The translations under genes and the position numbers were made by a program. From contig JADCRB010000044.1 of the NCBI GenBank assembly GCA_021464245.1, forward strand, positions 606,605 to 670,604: DNA of 64,000 nt, in the 5' to 3' direction. The stretch is from Carallia brachiata. Lineage: Eukaryota > Streptophyta > Magnoliopsida > Malpighiales > Rhizophoraceae. Below, piece after piece: positions 24,875-37,866 of this stretch; position 1 is the first letter of the stretch, and the number at the start of each line of letters is the position of its first letter. The notes beneath the pieces are model-generated. The model was given only the letters and a program-made list of their open reading frames with translations. It made no database searches and was not told the origin of the DNA.

Positions 24875-24962
24875 ATTATAACTATTATTTTTAAAATAAT
24901 AATTAATATTTTTATAATATAAAAATAATAAATATTTTAAAAATATTAATATTTACTTCAAA
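24875..24962. mobile_element. AT-rich palindromic MITE-like repeat, copy 1
   Basis: From ATTCTGAGCAAAATTATAAC to ATATTAAT the sequence matches, by eye at about 85 %, the reverse complement of 62490-62576. It is nearly all A and T and rich in inverted repeats. No target duplication could be fixed. Confidence 0.45.
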
Positions 24963-27900
24963 AATATCAATTAATATTTTAATTGGTACAAATCTTAAAA
25001 TAAAAATAACTGAAATACCAATTTTTTTTTCTTACAAGTTGAATAACAGAAAAACATTGTTGACGTGCCAATTTGACCAATTACTATTTGCCACGTAACG
25101 GGAAACACAACTTTGATCTATCACTTTCATAGATCAATATAAGCACAAATTTTGTTTCTTTCATGGAGAAAAAAGAAGAAAAATTAATACAAATACAACT
25201 AACATAAATGTCTTTTATGAAAAATTTATTTTTTAAAGAACTATATGATCAATAATAAGATGACACTTATTATTTTGGAAGTACAACTAGATAATTGTGG
25301 AAATAATTTCTAACCATCCATGGTTAACCTATCAATAAAGAAGAACTTGAAATTATATTGATTAGGCAGGCAAGATCAAGCTTAAACTCTTTAGGTGTGT
25401 CTCATATTTAAAATGGAAGTCATGGTGGCCGTGGTATCCAATCACCTTGAATTAATTTAAAGCTTTATTGTACAACTTAACTTTAAATAGAAACAAAGTT
25501 ACAAACCAGTTCATACAATAGTATCTAATAGTTTTTATTTTGTAAATTTCAATTATTTAACGGTTCATATCATTTTATTACTATTTCGTTGTTATATAGT
25601 ATTTCTCATTAATTTAATATTTTACTAGAAAATTGTTGGGATGGATGAATTTCAGATTGGTGATCTTCGACTTTAATTGAAATTGGTTGCAAAATCATTA
25701 ATGTCCTTTCTCATGGAAATTTTATATAATTAATTTATATTTAATTACAAAATACAATGAAAAAACTTACGACAACATAATGAAAAAAGGTATGCCTTAA
25801 TTGGAAGTCTAAGTAGTAGTAATTAAGACTCGTGGGGTAAATTATCCTTTATAACTCGATAGACTTCATAATGAAAAAATTACAAAAACTGAAATTGAAA
25901 TCAAACAATTATAGTTGAGTTAAAAAAGATTTCAAATTCAAGTCTCGTTATTCACGTGGAATAGTTGATGTAAGACGGATTCCAAAACCAAAGAACAGAA
26001 TATAAAAGAATAACAAACGAGTATCAGTTATCAATAATCATAAACAATCTCCTACTAATTACATACATAAAACCCTATTTATAGAGCTAAAATAACTAGA
26101 ATCAAAACGAAAGAATCGCCTAATTAAAATCTAACAAAGTAAAATATCTAAGCAGTTATCAAATGCTGGATTATCATATTCTAAAAATACTAATAAATTT
26201 ATGAATAATAAATATTCTTCTTGTTTATTCTTTATCATTAATCCTAAAAGAATAATATGGCATTCACAAATTAGGGGAAGACAGTTTTGAAAATAAAGAG
26301 AGTGACCAAAAACAATGACAGTCCATCAACACGATATAAGCAATTAAATATTTTTTGTTTGCAATTGTTATAAAGAAAAAGAAAAAGGAAATTCAAAAAT
26401 TAACTAGCTATTCAATTGAGCGGTTCATCCATGTGAGCTACCAGACTGACCGCTGCACTCGCTGCTCGTTGGTCGAGCACCGTCACAGCCGGCCAACATT
26501 CTGTTCTGTGTCAATGCGCTTCTTGCCAGTACAAGAGGCAACTTTGAACGAGCTCGGAAGAATTATTTTTTAGGGTTTAGACCACATAGCAACGCAATAC
26601 GAGATGCGCCGGGATGTACAGTCCATCTGACATTTTGTATATATTTTTTAAAATAAATTTTTCATCAGATTTTTTTTTTTTTTGACATCAATTTTTTTTT
26701 CATCAATTTTTCAATAAATTTTTCATCAAATTTGCACCATATCTGTTCTCGCCTAACACATTGCTACCAAAAATTTCCGTATTTTTTATTTATTATTTTT
26801 AAGCGCTTTATGGCTAACACGTCCCACATGGCCTGGACACCAAAGGCAGATTAGTAGAATTATCATTGAATTAGTTTATCATACTATAGTGAACTAATCC
26901 CAAGATTTTGGAAGGTGTAGAGTTAATTATGCTATATAGTCAACTAATCCTATTTTACTATTAGCTAGGATGACTAGACCCCAAATTATACAGTTTACAT
27001 CTAAGCTATTGTTTCATTCTTTTTTTTTTATTTGATGATTTTTTTTTCTTTAATGACAACGGAGAAAAGAAAGCAAAATGAACAAAAAAAAACACTAAAT
27101 ACAAGATAATTAGCCACCCCTAGTTGTGCTTTCATGATTTGTCTATATTAAATTATTAATAACTGAATCCTAATTATTGAGATCAAAAAGTTTAACCACC
27201 AATCGTCGCGTGATCAGTGACTAATTGGCTAGTTTTCTTTTCAATATGAATAATTAATACATATGGAATTGATGCATATGCATGAATGCACGCAATTCAA
27301 CTTAATATGGTGAAACACTTTCAAGACATTTTCTGGAAACTTGAAGAAGAAATCGGTGCAGTTGACAAGACACATGCACAGAAGCAATTTTTTTTTTTTT
27401 TTGATTCGTTGGAGAGATAAGAATGAATTAGCTAGAAACAGAACAAAATCATCGCAAAAAAAAAAAGAAAACTTTAATGTATACAGTATCTTCGGTTTAT
27501 AAATTAGAAAGATGCCAAATCAGAGACTAGCTAGGGAAGTGGCAGTGACATATGCAGTCCTATATATAGATAAATACATAGCAGGAAAGGATAAAAAGAA
27601 CTTTGAGTTCCATTTAGCTTGTTTGATAAAGAAGGGTTATGGAATCTATCAAGAGCATAAATCTTGTATGGTCCAAGTATGGTCGAAGTATCAAGATCAA
27701 TCTTTCACTAGCCATGTGGTCTGAGAGAATTATCTAAACTCTTAGTCCAAATTCTATGGTTTATAATCTTGTGTTTTTAGCACAATTGATTGAAACATTC
27801 TATTGTGAATTTTTAGTCATGTTCCAAAAAAAGTCTACGTTTCATAAGAAAAAAGTAATAAGAAGAAATATTATTTATACTATCCATAAATTTTTCCAAT

Positions 27901-30574
27901 GGTAGTTTAAAATTATATGCTGATACCAACATGAGTTTGCTTAGTTCGTATTTGAATTAATCTTAGACGAATTTCATTTATAATATTAGGGGTTCAAAAT
28001 CTAGTAAGAACATGTGTTAGAAAAGACTTTTAACTTTTTTGTATAGTATTACAAAAATTTATCGTCAAAACATTTTTAATTTTAGAGAAGTTGCCTACTT
28101 AGCCACCATTTTATTGACCAAAAAAAATGTATGCTAATGTAAGAGTTTGGGCCATTTTTCTTACCTAGAGTTGACTCTCTTTTATTATCATTCAGACGGA
28201 CCTATATTAAAAGATCCACCACGTTAGATAAACAGATTGAAATTTTAAGGTATGCCATGTGTTAGTTCGCTTTGATGGTGTTACTTGTTAGCCAGATATA
28301 AAAAGCATGGAAATCATGTATAATCTTGTCGACACAAATAATATTGTCTACCGTTTTATGGTTGGAAAAAACTTGGTGATAATATAGTAAGAACAACACG
28401 ATGAGCAAGTAATGATATGACGTAATTCTATTGAATTAAAAAAAGAAAAAACAAAGTAACATATGAGCCGTTGGATGGATTGCACACCTCCTTGCATCTC
28501 CCACTACATTGCCGTGTAGTCAGGTTCATAATTGAAATTACAACATTTCAATTATGGGGACGCTGGCCAAAGCCTAAACGTTACTCTCACTGCGTTACCT
28601 CCAAGTTTTCCACTCAATTACATTGATTTTGTAATTTATTTTGCAGTTTCCCACAAAACATCTAGAATAATTTGACCCACAAATATTTTCTATATATGAA
28701 ATCATAAAATAACTTGATTTAGTTACCTTTCACTTATGACTTAGACTCTAATTATTCCCTTACTAGCTAGAGGTTTTCTTTATAAACAGGCTAAAAAAGT
28801 TACCAATATAAGAATCTTTAGTCAAATAACATTGTCTTTTGAAACTCATCTTATGCTTGTTGGTTGGCTTGCCATAGTTATGGAATCAACCATATGATTT
28901 GAATTTCCAAGTTGATGATATAAGAAGAAGAAGAATCCATAACATAATGAATCATAAAATTCTCTAGTATGTTTGTGGCCTATACAATCACCCTTTTCAG
29001 AAGCCCAAAGGTAAAAGTAACCAATATCTATCTATCTATAATCGCCGCACAAAATATTCTTATTCCCCCCTAAAGAATTGTTCGGCATCTGCAGGGATGT
29101 GAATGTTGTATTTTCTTTGAATTATAGCAGACATAGCTATCCCTCTTAATGATAAAGTTAAAAAAAGTAGTCCTAAATTTAATAAATTCTTTCAATGTTG
29201 TCATGTTATTTTTTTTTTATTGAATGAGTTATATACCTTTATTATTTTGTTTTATTTGAGTTTATTTTTGGATGGAATTTGAATTTTTTGAAGCATATTA
29301 TATTTAGCCTGTCAAATAATCCCTTATAATTCCAAATCCACATAAAAGTTTACGTTTATAGACGAAAAAGTCTATAAAAATTATAAGTCAAGTCAAGTCA
29401 TGCCTTTTTTTTTTTTGTTTTTAAGCAAAATGAGATTTTTACTAAACGGGTCAAACCCTACTACTAGCCCTCTTAACACTGAGTTAAATTGATTAAACTG
29501 AACATATAGAAAAAAAAATGTTGTACATGCTACGCCCTACTTACACTGAACTAAATTAATTGTACAGACCATATAGAAAGGGCAAGGACGAGAGGGAAAA
29601 ATTAAACTTTGATATCATGTCAAGATTCTGTTCAACGTAAAAATTTAAATTTATAAGTAAAAAAATTTATAAATATTATAAGTCTTGTCTTATCTTTAAA
29701 TTATAACATTGTCAAATTCTATACCTTTTAACATAGTGGAACATCATTTTTAATGAACGGACCAAATTCCGTCTAAAAATAAATGTTTTTTTTTTTTAAG
29801 ACTTTAATACCAATAGCAAGTCTGATTGATTGGCAATGAAAGGCTCCTTTGAACATGCAGGATTTTGTAGAAGTGTTCAAATTTCTGCAAATACATGTAC
29901 ATGGCCTATTCCAATCTCTATCCTGCTGCAGCGCCAGCTGGCTTCAAATTCAATTGATGTAAGTAAAGGTTTGTGAAATTAAGCTACCTCCTAGTGAGAA
30001 CATGAAGAATTGAAATGTGAAGACAGAAAATATATAATTGAGTCATCTTCAGGGAAACAATGATTTTAATAAAGAAATGGGTTGGTTTCCTTCTATTAAT
30101 TAAGTAATGAATAGTGAGTGATTTATTAATTTATATCTCGTGAATGACCAACAGAAATAGCTTGAATGCTGACCCTGTGCTTCTTGTTAATTATATTATT
30201 TTTTAATTTCAATTAAATAAAAGCATGATCCGGAGCAGTAACGCGCTTCTTGCTTAGCTCACTATGTGCTTAGAAGACAAAATTGACTTCTGACAAGAGT
30301 GGGGGGAAAAAAAAACGGAGAAGATATATATATACTTTTTTGAGCCAAAAAACGGAGGATAAAACTTGCTGACTTGAAAGATGCCATATGTTTATCCAAA
30401 ATTTCTGGAAAAGACAACATTTCATTTTTCCTCTATAGGATTTTTTAAAAAATATTTTTTGAATAATATTATACGACAATCTCACCAAAAGTTTTATATT
30501 AAATAGTAGAATATATTATTATTATTATTATTACGATTATTATTGGTGGACCACTTAATGTCAGAATTAAACAA
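24963..30574. other. Gene-free AT-rich region (5.6 kb)
   Basis: Homopolymer runs and AT-rich DNA. Open frames at 26355-26573 and 27512-27724 carry no recognisable domain, splice partner or homology I can name. A CACGTG-free, G/C-richer patch lies near 26.42-26.56 kb. No supported gene. Confidence 0.45.
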
Positions 30575-31500
30575 TTCATTATTATTATTATTTTTTACAT
30601 TCAGTTTGCATTCTTACTAAACCAGTTAGTCAGATGGCTTTTGGAAAAGATAACCAGCAATTTCTTTGGGGGCACTCATTTGAAAGTGAATTGAACGTGC
30701 AAGAATGTTCATGTTAATTATTACATTGTCTTATAGCACGGAAGTCATAGGGACCCTGTCCAGATAACAGTAAACTCGAGGGAATTCACTAATCTAAGTT
30801 ATGGTGACATATAACTAAGTTATGGTGACATATAACTATGTTGGCTAAATATATCAACATTCTTTTTGTACTATAAGTTTAGCTATTTGGTACGTGACGC
30901 TTGTAATGAGTATAACTCTTTAATATTTGATGCGGTTATGATAAAATTTAAAACAATTTAACTGAATCTCAACTAACAGCTCAAATTTTTAATATAATAA
31001 TAGACATTTGATCCTCACAATATAAGAGTCAAAATTTAATCAAAAATTAAAAAGTACATCAAGTACTACTATTATTTTTATTATCATTTTTTATACTGTA
31101 TCTTCATTTTTACTAAACCAGTTAGTCAGATGAATTTTGGACAAGATAACGGACAATTTCTTTGGATTGACTACTTAGAGGGTGAATCAAACGTGCAAGA
31201 ATCTTCATGTTAATTATTATATTGTCATATAGTTTGGAAATCATGGGTACTCTGTCCAGATACAATTGAACTCGAGGAAATTCACTAATCTAAGTGATGG
31301 CGACATGTTAGCTGTTGACTAAATTTGTCACCGTTCTTTTTGTAGTAAAAGTTTGGTAGTATGGTGCATGACGGTTGTGATGAGTGTAGTTTAATAATAT
31401 TAGATACAGCCCTAACAAAATTTAAAGAAATCTAATTATAACTCAATCAATAATTTAAATGTTTAGTATGGTAACACACATTTTTGATCCTAATAGTCAT
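30575..31500 (+). repeat. Direct duplication, about 0.4-0.5 kb, period 496 bp
   Basis: TAAACCAGTTAGTCAGATG starts at 30618 and again at 31114. The match continues with gaps for about 400 bases: GATAAC..CAATTTCTTTGG, GTGCAAGAAT.TTCATGTTAATTATTA, CTGTCCAGATA, AACTCGAGG.AATTCACTAATCTAAGT, TTCTTTTTGTA. The copies look roughly 75-80 % alike. The first also has an internal tandem repeat of TAAGTTATGGTGACATATAAC near 30.8 kb. Neither copy has coding potential. Confidence 0.75.
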
Positions 31501-32731
31501 CAAATAGTTAGAATAAGAACGAGATCATACTTTTGGTGCGATAACAGCTTTATCCTAACTTAAACTGTAAGCATGAAAGCATTGACATTTGAATACTAAA
31601 TGACAGCTTATTGAGGCTTTCAACGGACCCTAGAGGATTGAAAATTTATGAGATACGCAATGACATTAATGTTAATTAACAATATGGTTTGTTAATTAAT
31701 AATATGGTTAATTGTATCCAATGTTTTCGCTGGTAATGAAAGGAAAACATATCATTAAACAAAAAATAAAAAAAATATTAGTGTGCTGAATTATGGTATT
31801 TCGATTAGTGTACAAAATGAAAATAAGACCGATAATTTTAAAACAATACTAATAAATTTTGAAATAAAAAATAAAAAAATAATTTTTTTATTATAAAAAT
31901 TATTAATTTTATTTTAAAATTATCACTTTTATTTTTATTCAAAATATTAATTAATATTCCAAAATTCAATTTACATATTAGTGCTAAAAAAAATATTAAT
32001 GTCACAAATTATACCTCCAATGACAAATATTTTTTGCCGTAATCCGCCGGCGATAAGATTAAGAAAATATTAGTGTCAGAGTCAGACTCCAAGTTCTACG
32101 GGTAAGGGATTATTTTTCTATTTAAAACCCTAACAAAAAGGATACCGTCCCCATTTTTTTAAGTATAAAAAAAATAATCATATAAATGTTAGTTATAATA
32201 TTTGTGGGTGAAAACTAATACTTAAGCCAATGGAATCTTTATTTAACTATATATTAAAAGATAAATTTATCTTCCAAGTACTATTAGATCTGAATAAATC
32301 TTTATCGCATGCCATTCCACATTTAATCCTCAAAATTGGAGGCGAGCAATGGAGCAGGACTCGAATCCAGGAAGGCCGATGATGGGAAAGTACACCGGAT
32401 CATTACCACGCTATCACTTCGGGTGATATGGACTCATCGAGAGTAAAAAATAAAGGCGCAAGAAGACATGTAATCTATTCAACGACACTTAATAATATAT
32501 ATTTTTAAAAATTTAACTATTTAATGATTCATATTACTGTATATGCACGTATTTACCCTTAAGATTAAGCTGGCTAGGATTTCTGTTGTTAACATAAAAT
32601 ATGCAATACGTTTCGATCTCTTTAACGAGTAGCTTAACATAATAAAGTGTATCTCTGGTCGAATTTAACTTGTGATTCTTTTGTTTTTTTTTTAAATCAA
32701 AACTTGTGATTCATTTGTGGACGTCAGCCTT
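31501..32731. other. AT-rich intergenic region 3' of the LINE
   Basis: AT-rich sequence with an inverted-repeat-like block around 31.82-31.98 kb. No supported gene. Confidence 0.4.
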
Positions 32732-32739
32732 ATTAAATA

Positions 32740-35700
32740 CTTTTTTTTTTTTTTTGAGCAAGAGGCAACATAATTTTATTTCTTGAGAGACCTTGTTACA
32801 TCTTCTTGTAGAAGTGCATTAACGTAATCTAAACAAAATTCAGTTGAAAGAGATTCATGATTCCTAGTAACAGCGACATGAGCAAGTGAGTGTGCTACTC
32901 CATTGAAGCGCCGCTGGATGTGAGCAAAAGAACAGCTTCGGAACTTGGTGGCAAGGGTCCTAATATCTTCAGCTAACTGTCCCTCCGAAGTCCACTTAAC
33001 GTCTCTGTTTTGAATGGCTTGAACGGCAAGAAGGCAGTCTGATTCAACACTAACCTGTGCTAGCACTAATGATGAAGCTTCCCAAAGGGCCTCTCTGATT
33101 GCTAGCAGTTCAGCCACAGTCACCGAACCACCACCCATTATGGGGCGTGCAAACAAAAATATTGGAAGCCCCCTCTCATCCCTGCACACGGCCCCCACTC
33201 CCGCCCTCTCTTCAGACCAAGCCGCATCAGTATTTATTTTTACATAACCAGCAGGTGGGGGTTGCCAATGCTCTGCTATATCTCTTCTATTAGGCTGTTG
33301 GGTTAGAGCGTTCTCCTTCTTATAATCATACAACAAAGCCAATGCAGTCCTAACCACTTGTTCAGGCGGTCTGACAATTTTTTCATATAAATGGACATTC
33401 CTAGAATGCCAAATAGACCAAGCAACCATACACATCATCTCTGCAGCCAGAGTTGCATCTGAATCAATAATACCCCATGCCCAATCCTTGAAGCACGGAC
33501 GATCAATCTCGTGTACACGTACACCCAAAGGGCACAAGAACCAAGCTGAAACTGCCTGCTCACAAGTAAATAATGCATGAGTCACGGTCTCAACTTCTTG
33601 ACCACAACAGCCACAAATTGGATCAATACTCAACCCTCTGGAACGGAGTGCCTCACTCGTTGGGAGCAAGTCTTTTAATAGCCTCCATATAAAGTGTTTG
33701 ATCTTTTGTGGAATATTAAGAGCCCATAACTTTCTCCAAGAGCTTGAGTCAAAGCCAACAGATGGGCCAGCATGTCCCACTGATCCCCTAGATTTGGCTA
33801 AGGCATAGGCAGTCTTCACTGTATACTCTCCATTTTGGCTAAAGTGCCATATGAGCCTATCTGGGGGAGCACGATAGCTTAGCGGAATCACTAAAATTTG
33901 AGCACTCTCTGATGGCATAAACATCCTCCTTACTTCCCCCACCTTCCAACGCTTGGTGTCAGCGTCAATCAAAGAAGACACACACTCGGCCTCAGCACAA
34001 CCTCTCGGAGACAGCACCTTAAAACCATTTTGGGCAGGTAGCCACGGGTCCTTCCATATATTGATGTTTTCCCCATCCCCAACTTGCCACCGAATGCCCT
34101 GCATCAATAAAGGACGGGCCTCCAAAATGCTTCTCCAGGTATAGCTAGGATTAAATCCCAATTCTGCGTCTTGGAAAGTCTTTCCATGATAGTACTTAGC
34201 CCGGAGAATTTGTGCGAGCAAGGAATCCTTGTTGGTTAATAGCCGCCACGCCTGTTTACCTAACATGGCAAGGTTGAACACCCTGAAATCTCTAAACCCC
34301 AGTCCACCTGCCAGCTTAGAAGTGGTCATTCTATCCCATGCCAGCCAATGGATTTTCCGAGAAGCCTCTGAGCTACCCCACCAAAATTTGTTCGCTAAAA
34401 CAGCTATATCATTGCACAATGATCGAGGGAGTAAGAAGCAACTCATCAAAAAGGTCGGAATCGCCTGCAAAACAGATTTTATCAACACCTCCTTGCCAGC
34501 TCGAGACAGTTTCTTCTCCTCCCAACCTGACACTCTCTTCCTCACCCTGCCTAAAATCTGGCTAAAAGCCTTCTTTTTTGAGTAACTGATGCTCATAGGT
34601 AAGCCCAAATATTTTTGTTGGGCCCGGACAATTCTGATGCCAAAACATTGTTGTAAGGAATTCCTCACATCATCGGGGACATTTGTGCTAAAGGAAAGCT
34701 CAGTTTTGTCCAAATTAACTTGTTGGCCTGATGCTCGCTGATAAAGGTTCAAAATCTCCTTCAATTTGTTAGCTTCATCAATAGTGGCAGCAGAAAATAA
34801 TAGACTGTCATCAGCAAAAAATAAATGGGTAACAGCTGGGGCATGACGGCATACCTTAACACCATGTATTTCGCCACGCATCGCGCCATCACTAATAAGA
34901 CATGACAGACCTTCAGCACATATTAAGAATAGATAAGGTGATATGGGATCCCCTTGGCGAAGGCCCCGAGAAGGATAAAACAGCTCCTGTGGTCTAGCAT
35001 TGATCACAAGAGAGTATGAGACTGAAGAAATACATCTGATGATGAGCTGCACCCACTGTTTTGCGAATCCCATCTTTAACATGATCCCTTCCAGAAAATC
35101 CCACTCCACCCTGTCGTAGGCCTTACTCATATCCAGTTTGAGCGCCATACTGCCTCTCCTTCCCTGGTATTTATTTTTCATATGGTGAAAGATCTCATAG
35201 GCTGCAAGAGCATTATCCGTTATCAACCTACCAGGCACAAAGGCAGATTGTGAAGGAGAAATAATCTGTGGCAATATTTCTTTCAGTCTATTGGCCAACA
35301 CTTTGGACACCAGTTTGTAAATAACATTGCAGAGGCTGATGGGACGATAGTCTGAGCAACGTTTTGGAGAAGTGACCTTGGGTATCAAACAAATATAAGA
35401 GCGGTTAACCGAAGATGGGTCCTCAGCATTGTTTAAAATTCCCAAGGCCTTCTCGACCACAACATCTCCCACGATACTCCAATATTTCTGGTAAAAGAGG
35501 GCTGGTAGGCCGTCTGGTCCGGGTGATTTATTGGGATGCATCTGAGAGAGAGCATGAACAATATCCTCTCGGGAAAAACAGGTCATCAAACGGTCATTCA
35601 TTTGTTGTGTGACCCTTGTCCGGACTGCATTAAGCACAGGCTGCTTGTCTAGCCTTCCATCCGCACGGAATAAATCCCCGAAATGTTGGGTCATCACTTT

Positions 35701-36700
35701 TGCGATATCCTGCTCCTTCTTCCAAACCCGACCCTCTTCATCTACAATCTGGTGTATGAAGTTTCGTTTCCTGCGGCTTGAGGCCTTAGCGTGGAAAAAG
35801 GAGGTATTGCGATCCCCCTCTTGTAACCAGGAAACTCTCGAACGCTGAGCCCACATTGCTTCCTCCTTCTTTAGCAATTCATCAATCTCTGCTTGAACAC
35901 TAGCAAGGGCAGCAACGTTATCTGAGCTAGGAGGCATCTGCTCTAACTTTTCTTGCTCACATCTCTTTAGGCGTATAGATGAGTTCACATGCCCAAAGGA
36001 TGTTCTCTCCCAGGCCTGCAAAGCCCGACTGCATGACCCTGTAAACTGCTCATATTCTTTCGGTGGTGAGACCAGTCGGGTAGACTCCCAAGCCCCTTTA
36101 ATTATCTGCTCGCACCTCGGGTCAGAAGTCCACATTTTCTCGAACCTAAAAATTTTCTTCCTGAAACGGTTATTGGAAGAGTTCAATTCAATAGAGATTA
36201 GGAGAGGATTATGGTCTGAACCAAACCTGGGTAGATGGCAAACACCAACGTTCTGAAAAAGGTCCTTAAACCCCTGGTTTGCAAAAGCCCGATCCAAGCG
36301 TTCCATAATATTTTCCTGCTCTTCCCTTCCGTTTGTCCATGTAAATTTTTTTCCAGTAAAACCCAAATCCTGCAAATAGCAGGCCTCAACCGATTTTTGA
36401 AATTCAGCCATACAAGATATTGGTCTAGGGCGGCCTCCAAATTTTTCATGTGAGAAGAGAATCTCGTTAAAGTCACCGGAGCAGAGCCAAGGCTTGGAAG
36501 AGGATTGGTGGAGGCATCTTAGCAGGTCCCAGGATAATTGTTTCTCCTCTTCATTAGGCCAGCCGTAGAAACCCGTGAATCTCCATTCCCCATTCTGCAC
36601 ACTGTCAGTAATAAATACATCAATATGATGAGGGGAGAAGGTTTGAAGGCAGAGTTAAGTTATATTTTCAAAGGCTATATATCGGAGCCAGGCAATTAGG
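32740..36700 (-). mobile_element. 5'-truncated plant L1-type LINE retrotransposon
   Basis: The element reads on the minus strand. Its 3' end is a short untranslated tail closing with an A-run (T-run at 32741-32755). Flanking ATTAAATA at 32732-32739 and 36701-36708 is a possible short target duplication. Coding sequence begins inside the endonuclease domain, so the start of the element, including ORF1, is missing; an in-frame TAA at 36657-36655 marks the edge of the open part. The long undamaged frame suggests a fairly recent insertion. The exact 5' edge is uncertain by some tens of bases. Confidence 0.85.
32776..36600 (-). CDS. LINE ORF2: partial endonuclease, reverse transcriptase, zf-RVT, RNase H
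   Basis: 1274 codons from the first Met; open frame continues upstream to 36654. In order: C-terminal half of the AP-type endonuclease (residues 1-140: GFYGWP, CSGDFNEIL near 40-48, GSDHNPLL near 128); reverse transcriptase (about 345-640: NKSPGPDGLP, DYRPISLCNVIYK, KLDMSKAYDRVEW, GLRQGDPISPYLF, active-site FADD at 595-598); zinc-binding zf-RVT region (about 915-1015: W..LW.L.IP.K...F.WR and CGCCG...H..F.C); and an RNase H domain (about 1120-1245) with D1125, E1164 and D1188 in place. RT copies element RNA at the nicked target. C-terminal RNase H is known for plant L1 elements. Without a complete endonuclease this copy is probably unable to move itself. Confidence 0.92.
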   Translation of the reverse strand: MQNGEWRFTGFYGWPNEEEKQLSWDLLRCLHQSSSKPWLCSGDFNEILFSHEKFGGRPRPISCMAEFQKSVEACYLQDLGFTGKKFTWTNGREEQENIMERLDRAFANQGFKDLFQNVGVCHLPRFGSDHNPLLISIELNSSNNRFRKKIFRFEKMWTSDPRCEQIIKGAWESTRLVSPPKEYEQFTGSCSRALQAWERTSFGHVNSSIRLKRCEQEKLEQMPPSSDNVAALASVQAEIDELLKKEEAMWAQRSRVSWLQEGDRNTSFFHAKASSRRKRNFIHQIVDEEGRVWKKEQDIAKVMTQHFGDLFRADGRLDKQPVLNAVRTRVTQQMNDRLMTCFSREDIVHALSQMHPNKSPGPDGLPALFYQKYWSIVGDVVVEKALGILNNAEDPSSVNRSYICLIPKVTSPKRCSDYRPISLCNVIYKLVSKVLANRLKEILPQIISPSQSAFVPGRLITDNALAAYEIFHHMKNKYQGRRGSMALKLDMSKAYDRVEWDFLEGIMLKMGFAKQWVQLIIRCISSVSYSLVINARPQELFYPSRGLRQGDPISPYLFLICAEGLSCLISDGAMRGEIHGVKVCRHAPAVTHLFFADDSLLFSAATIDEANKLKEILNLYQRASGQQVNLDKTELSFSTNVPDDVRNSLQQCFGIRIVRAQQKYLGLPMSISYSKKKAFSQILGRVRKRVSGWEEKKLSRAGKEVLIKSVLQAIPTFLMSCFLLPRSLCNDIAVLANKFWWGSSEASRKIHWLAWDRMTTSKLAGGLGFRDFRVFNLAMLGKQAWRLLTNKDSLLAQILRAKYYHGKTFQDAELGFNPSYTWRSILEARPLLMQGIRWQVGDGENINIWKDPWLPAQNGFKVLSPRGCAEAECVSSLIDADTKRWKVGEVRRMFMPSESAQILVIPLSYRAPPDRLIWHFSQNGEYTVKTAYALAKSRGSVGHAGPSVGFDSSSWRKLWALNIPQKIKHFIWRLLKDLLPTSEALRSRGLSIDPICGCCGQEVETVTHALFTCEQAVSAWFLCPLGVRVHEIDRPCFKDWAWGIIDSDATLAAEMMCMVAWSIWHSRNVHLYEKIVRPPEQVVRTALALLYDYKKENALTQQPNRRDIAEHWQPPPAGYVKINTDAAWSEERAGVGAVCRDERGLPIFLFARPIMGGGSVTVAELLAIREALWEASSLVLAQVSVESDCLLAVQAIQNRDVKWTSEGQLAEDIRTLATKFRSCSFAHIQRRFNGVAHSLAHVAVTRNHESLSTEFCLDYVNALLQEDVTRSLKK

Positions 36701-36988
36701 ATTAAATATTTTCTAACATAGCTATTTCAACAGATCAGTATGTGTGAATTTGAGAGGAGGTCATAACGAGGAATCATTTATCTTTACAGTTTAACCTCGA
36801 GAGGAACAAATGATTTGATCAGGGCATCGGTAGCGGGAGTGATGCATATGGATTTTAAGTTTTGTTACATAATTTAATTTTAAATAATAATATAATAACT
36901 GTATAATTTATTTAATAATATTTAATAATTTATTTATTTTTTTAATTTTAATCATTCCTATACCTTATTATATTTTATTATTTTCTAA

Positions 36989-37866
36989 AGAAGTGTTTGG
37001 TTTTGCGTTTAAAAGATGTTGTTGCTGTTGCTGTTGCTGTTTTACAAAGTAAAAATTGTGATATTTGGTTAAATTTTTTAAAAACTATTAATTATTAATA
37101 AATGACTTGAAAAGTAGTTGATTAAAAAAATAAGTAGGAGCTACTTTTTATTTTTGTCTAACAGCTGATGAAAATTGAAATTTCAAAATTGTGCTTAATA
37201 GGTGAAGGTATGCCTGCATGCTACACATTTGCAGCACCGCCAACAATGCTGCACTACTCGTCTCTTCGTACATAAGTAGAATACTGCGGCTGCTTGTAAA
37301 AGTGAGAGACAACTAGCAATTAGCTTTTTTTTTTAATGTAAAAATAATAAAATAATATTATTTTATTAATAAATATAAATTTATAAAATAAAAATAATAT
37401 CATTTTGATAAATATACATTACTTCCTATCTTTTTTTCCCTTTTTTTTATTTTTTATTGTGTGAATAATAATTTACACAATAAAAATAATAATATTTTTT
37501 CAAACATATTAATATTAAAGTAAAAATAACATTTGTAAAAATAATAATATTTATTATAAATTATAATTCATTTTCAAGTCACACATTTAATAAATTTTTC
37601 CTTATAAATACATAAGATTCATTTGCATAAGATTAATTTGGATGAATTTAGAGATGAAAAAAGATTATAATAAAATAAAAATTAAATGTCTAAAATGATC
37701 ATTTTTTTTGCTTAATCAATAACAGTTATTATTAATTTAACTAAATACTATAACTTTATTTTATTTATCAGCAACAGGAAAAAGTAATAGCAATCAGTAA
37801 TCAGTAACAGTAATAACAATCAGCAATTTGTAACAGCAATTACTGACAGTAAAACCAAATACCTCC
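36989..37866. mobile_element. PIF/Harbinger-like MITE, 878 bp, TAA target duplication
   Basis: The left end AGAAGTGTTTGGTTTTGCG and the right end read on the minus strand, GGAGGTATTTGGTTTTACT, are imperfect inverted repeats. TAA flanks both sides (36986-36988 and 37867-37869). TGTTTGG-type ends with a 3-bp TWA duplication are typical of PIF/Harbinger. Inside are GTTGCTGTTGCTGTT near the left and the matching AACAGCAAT/AACAGTAA motifs near the right. There is no transposase frame. Length is at the high end for a MITE. Confidence 0.65.
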
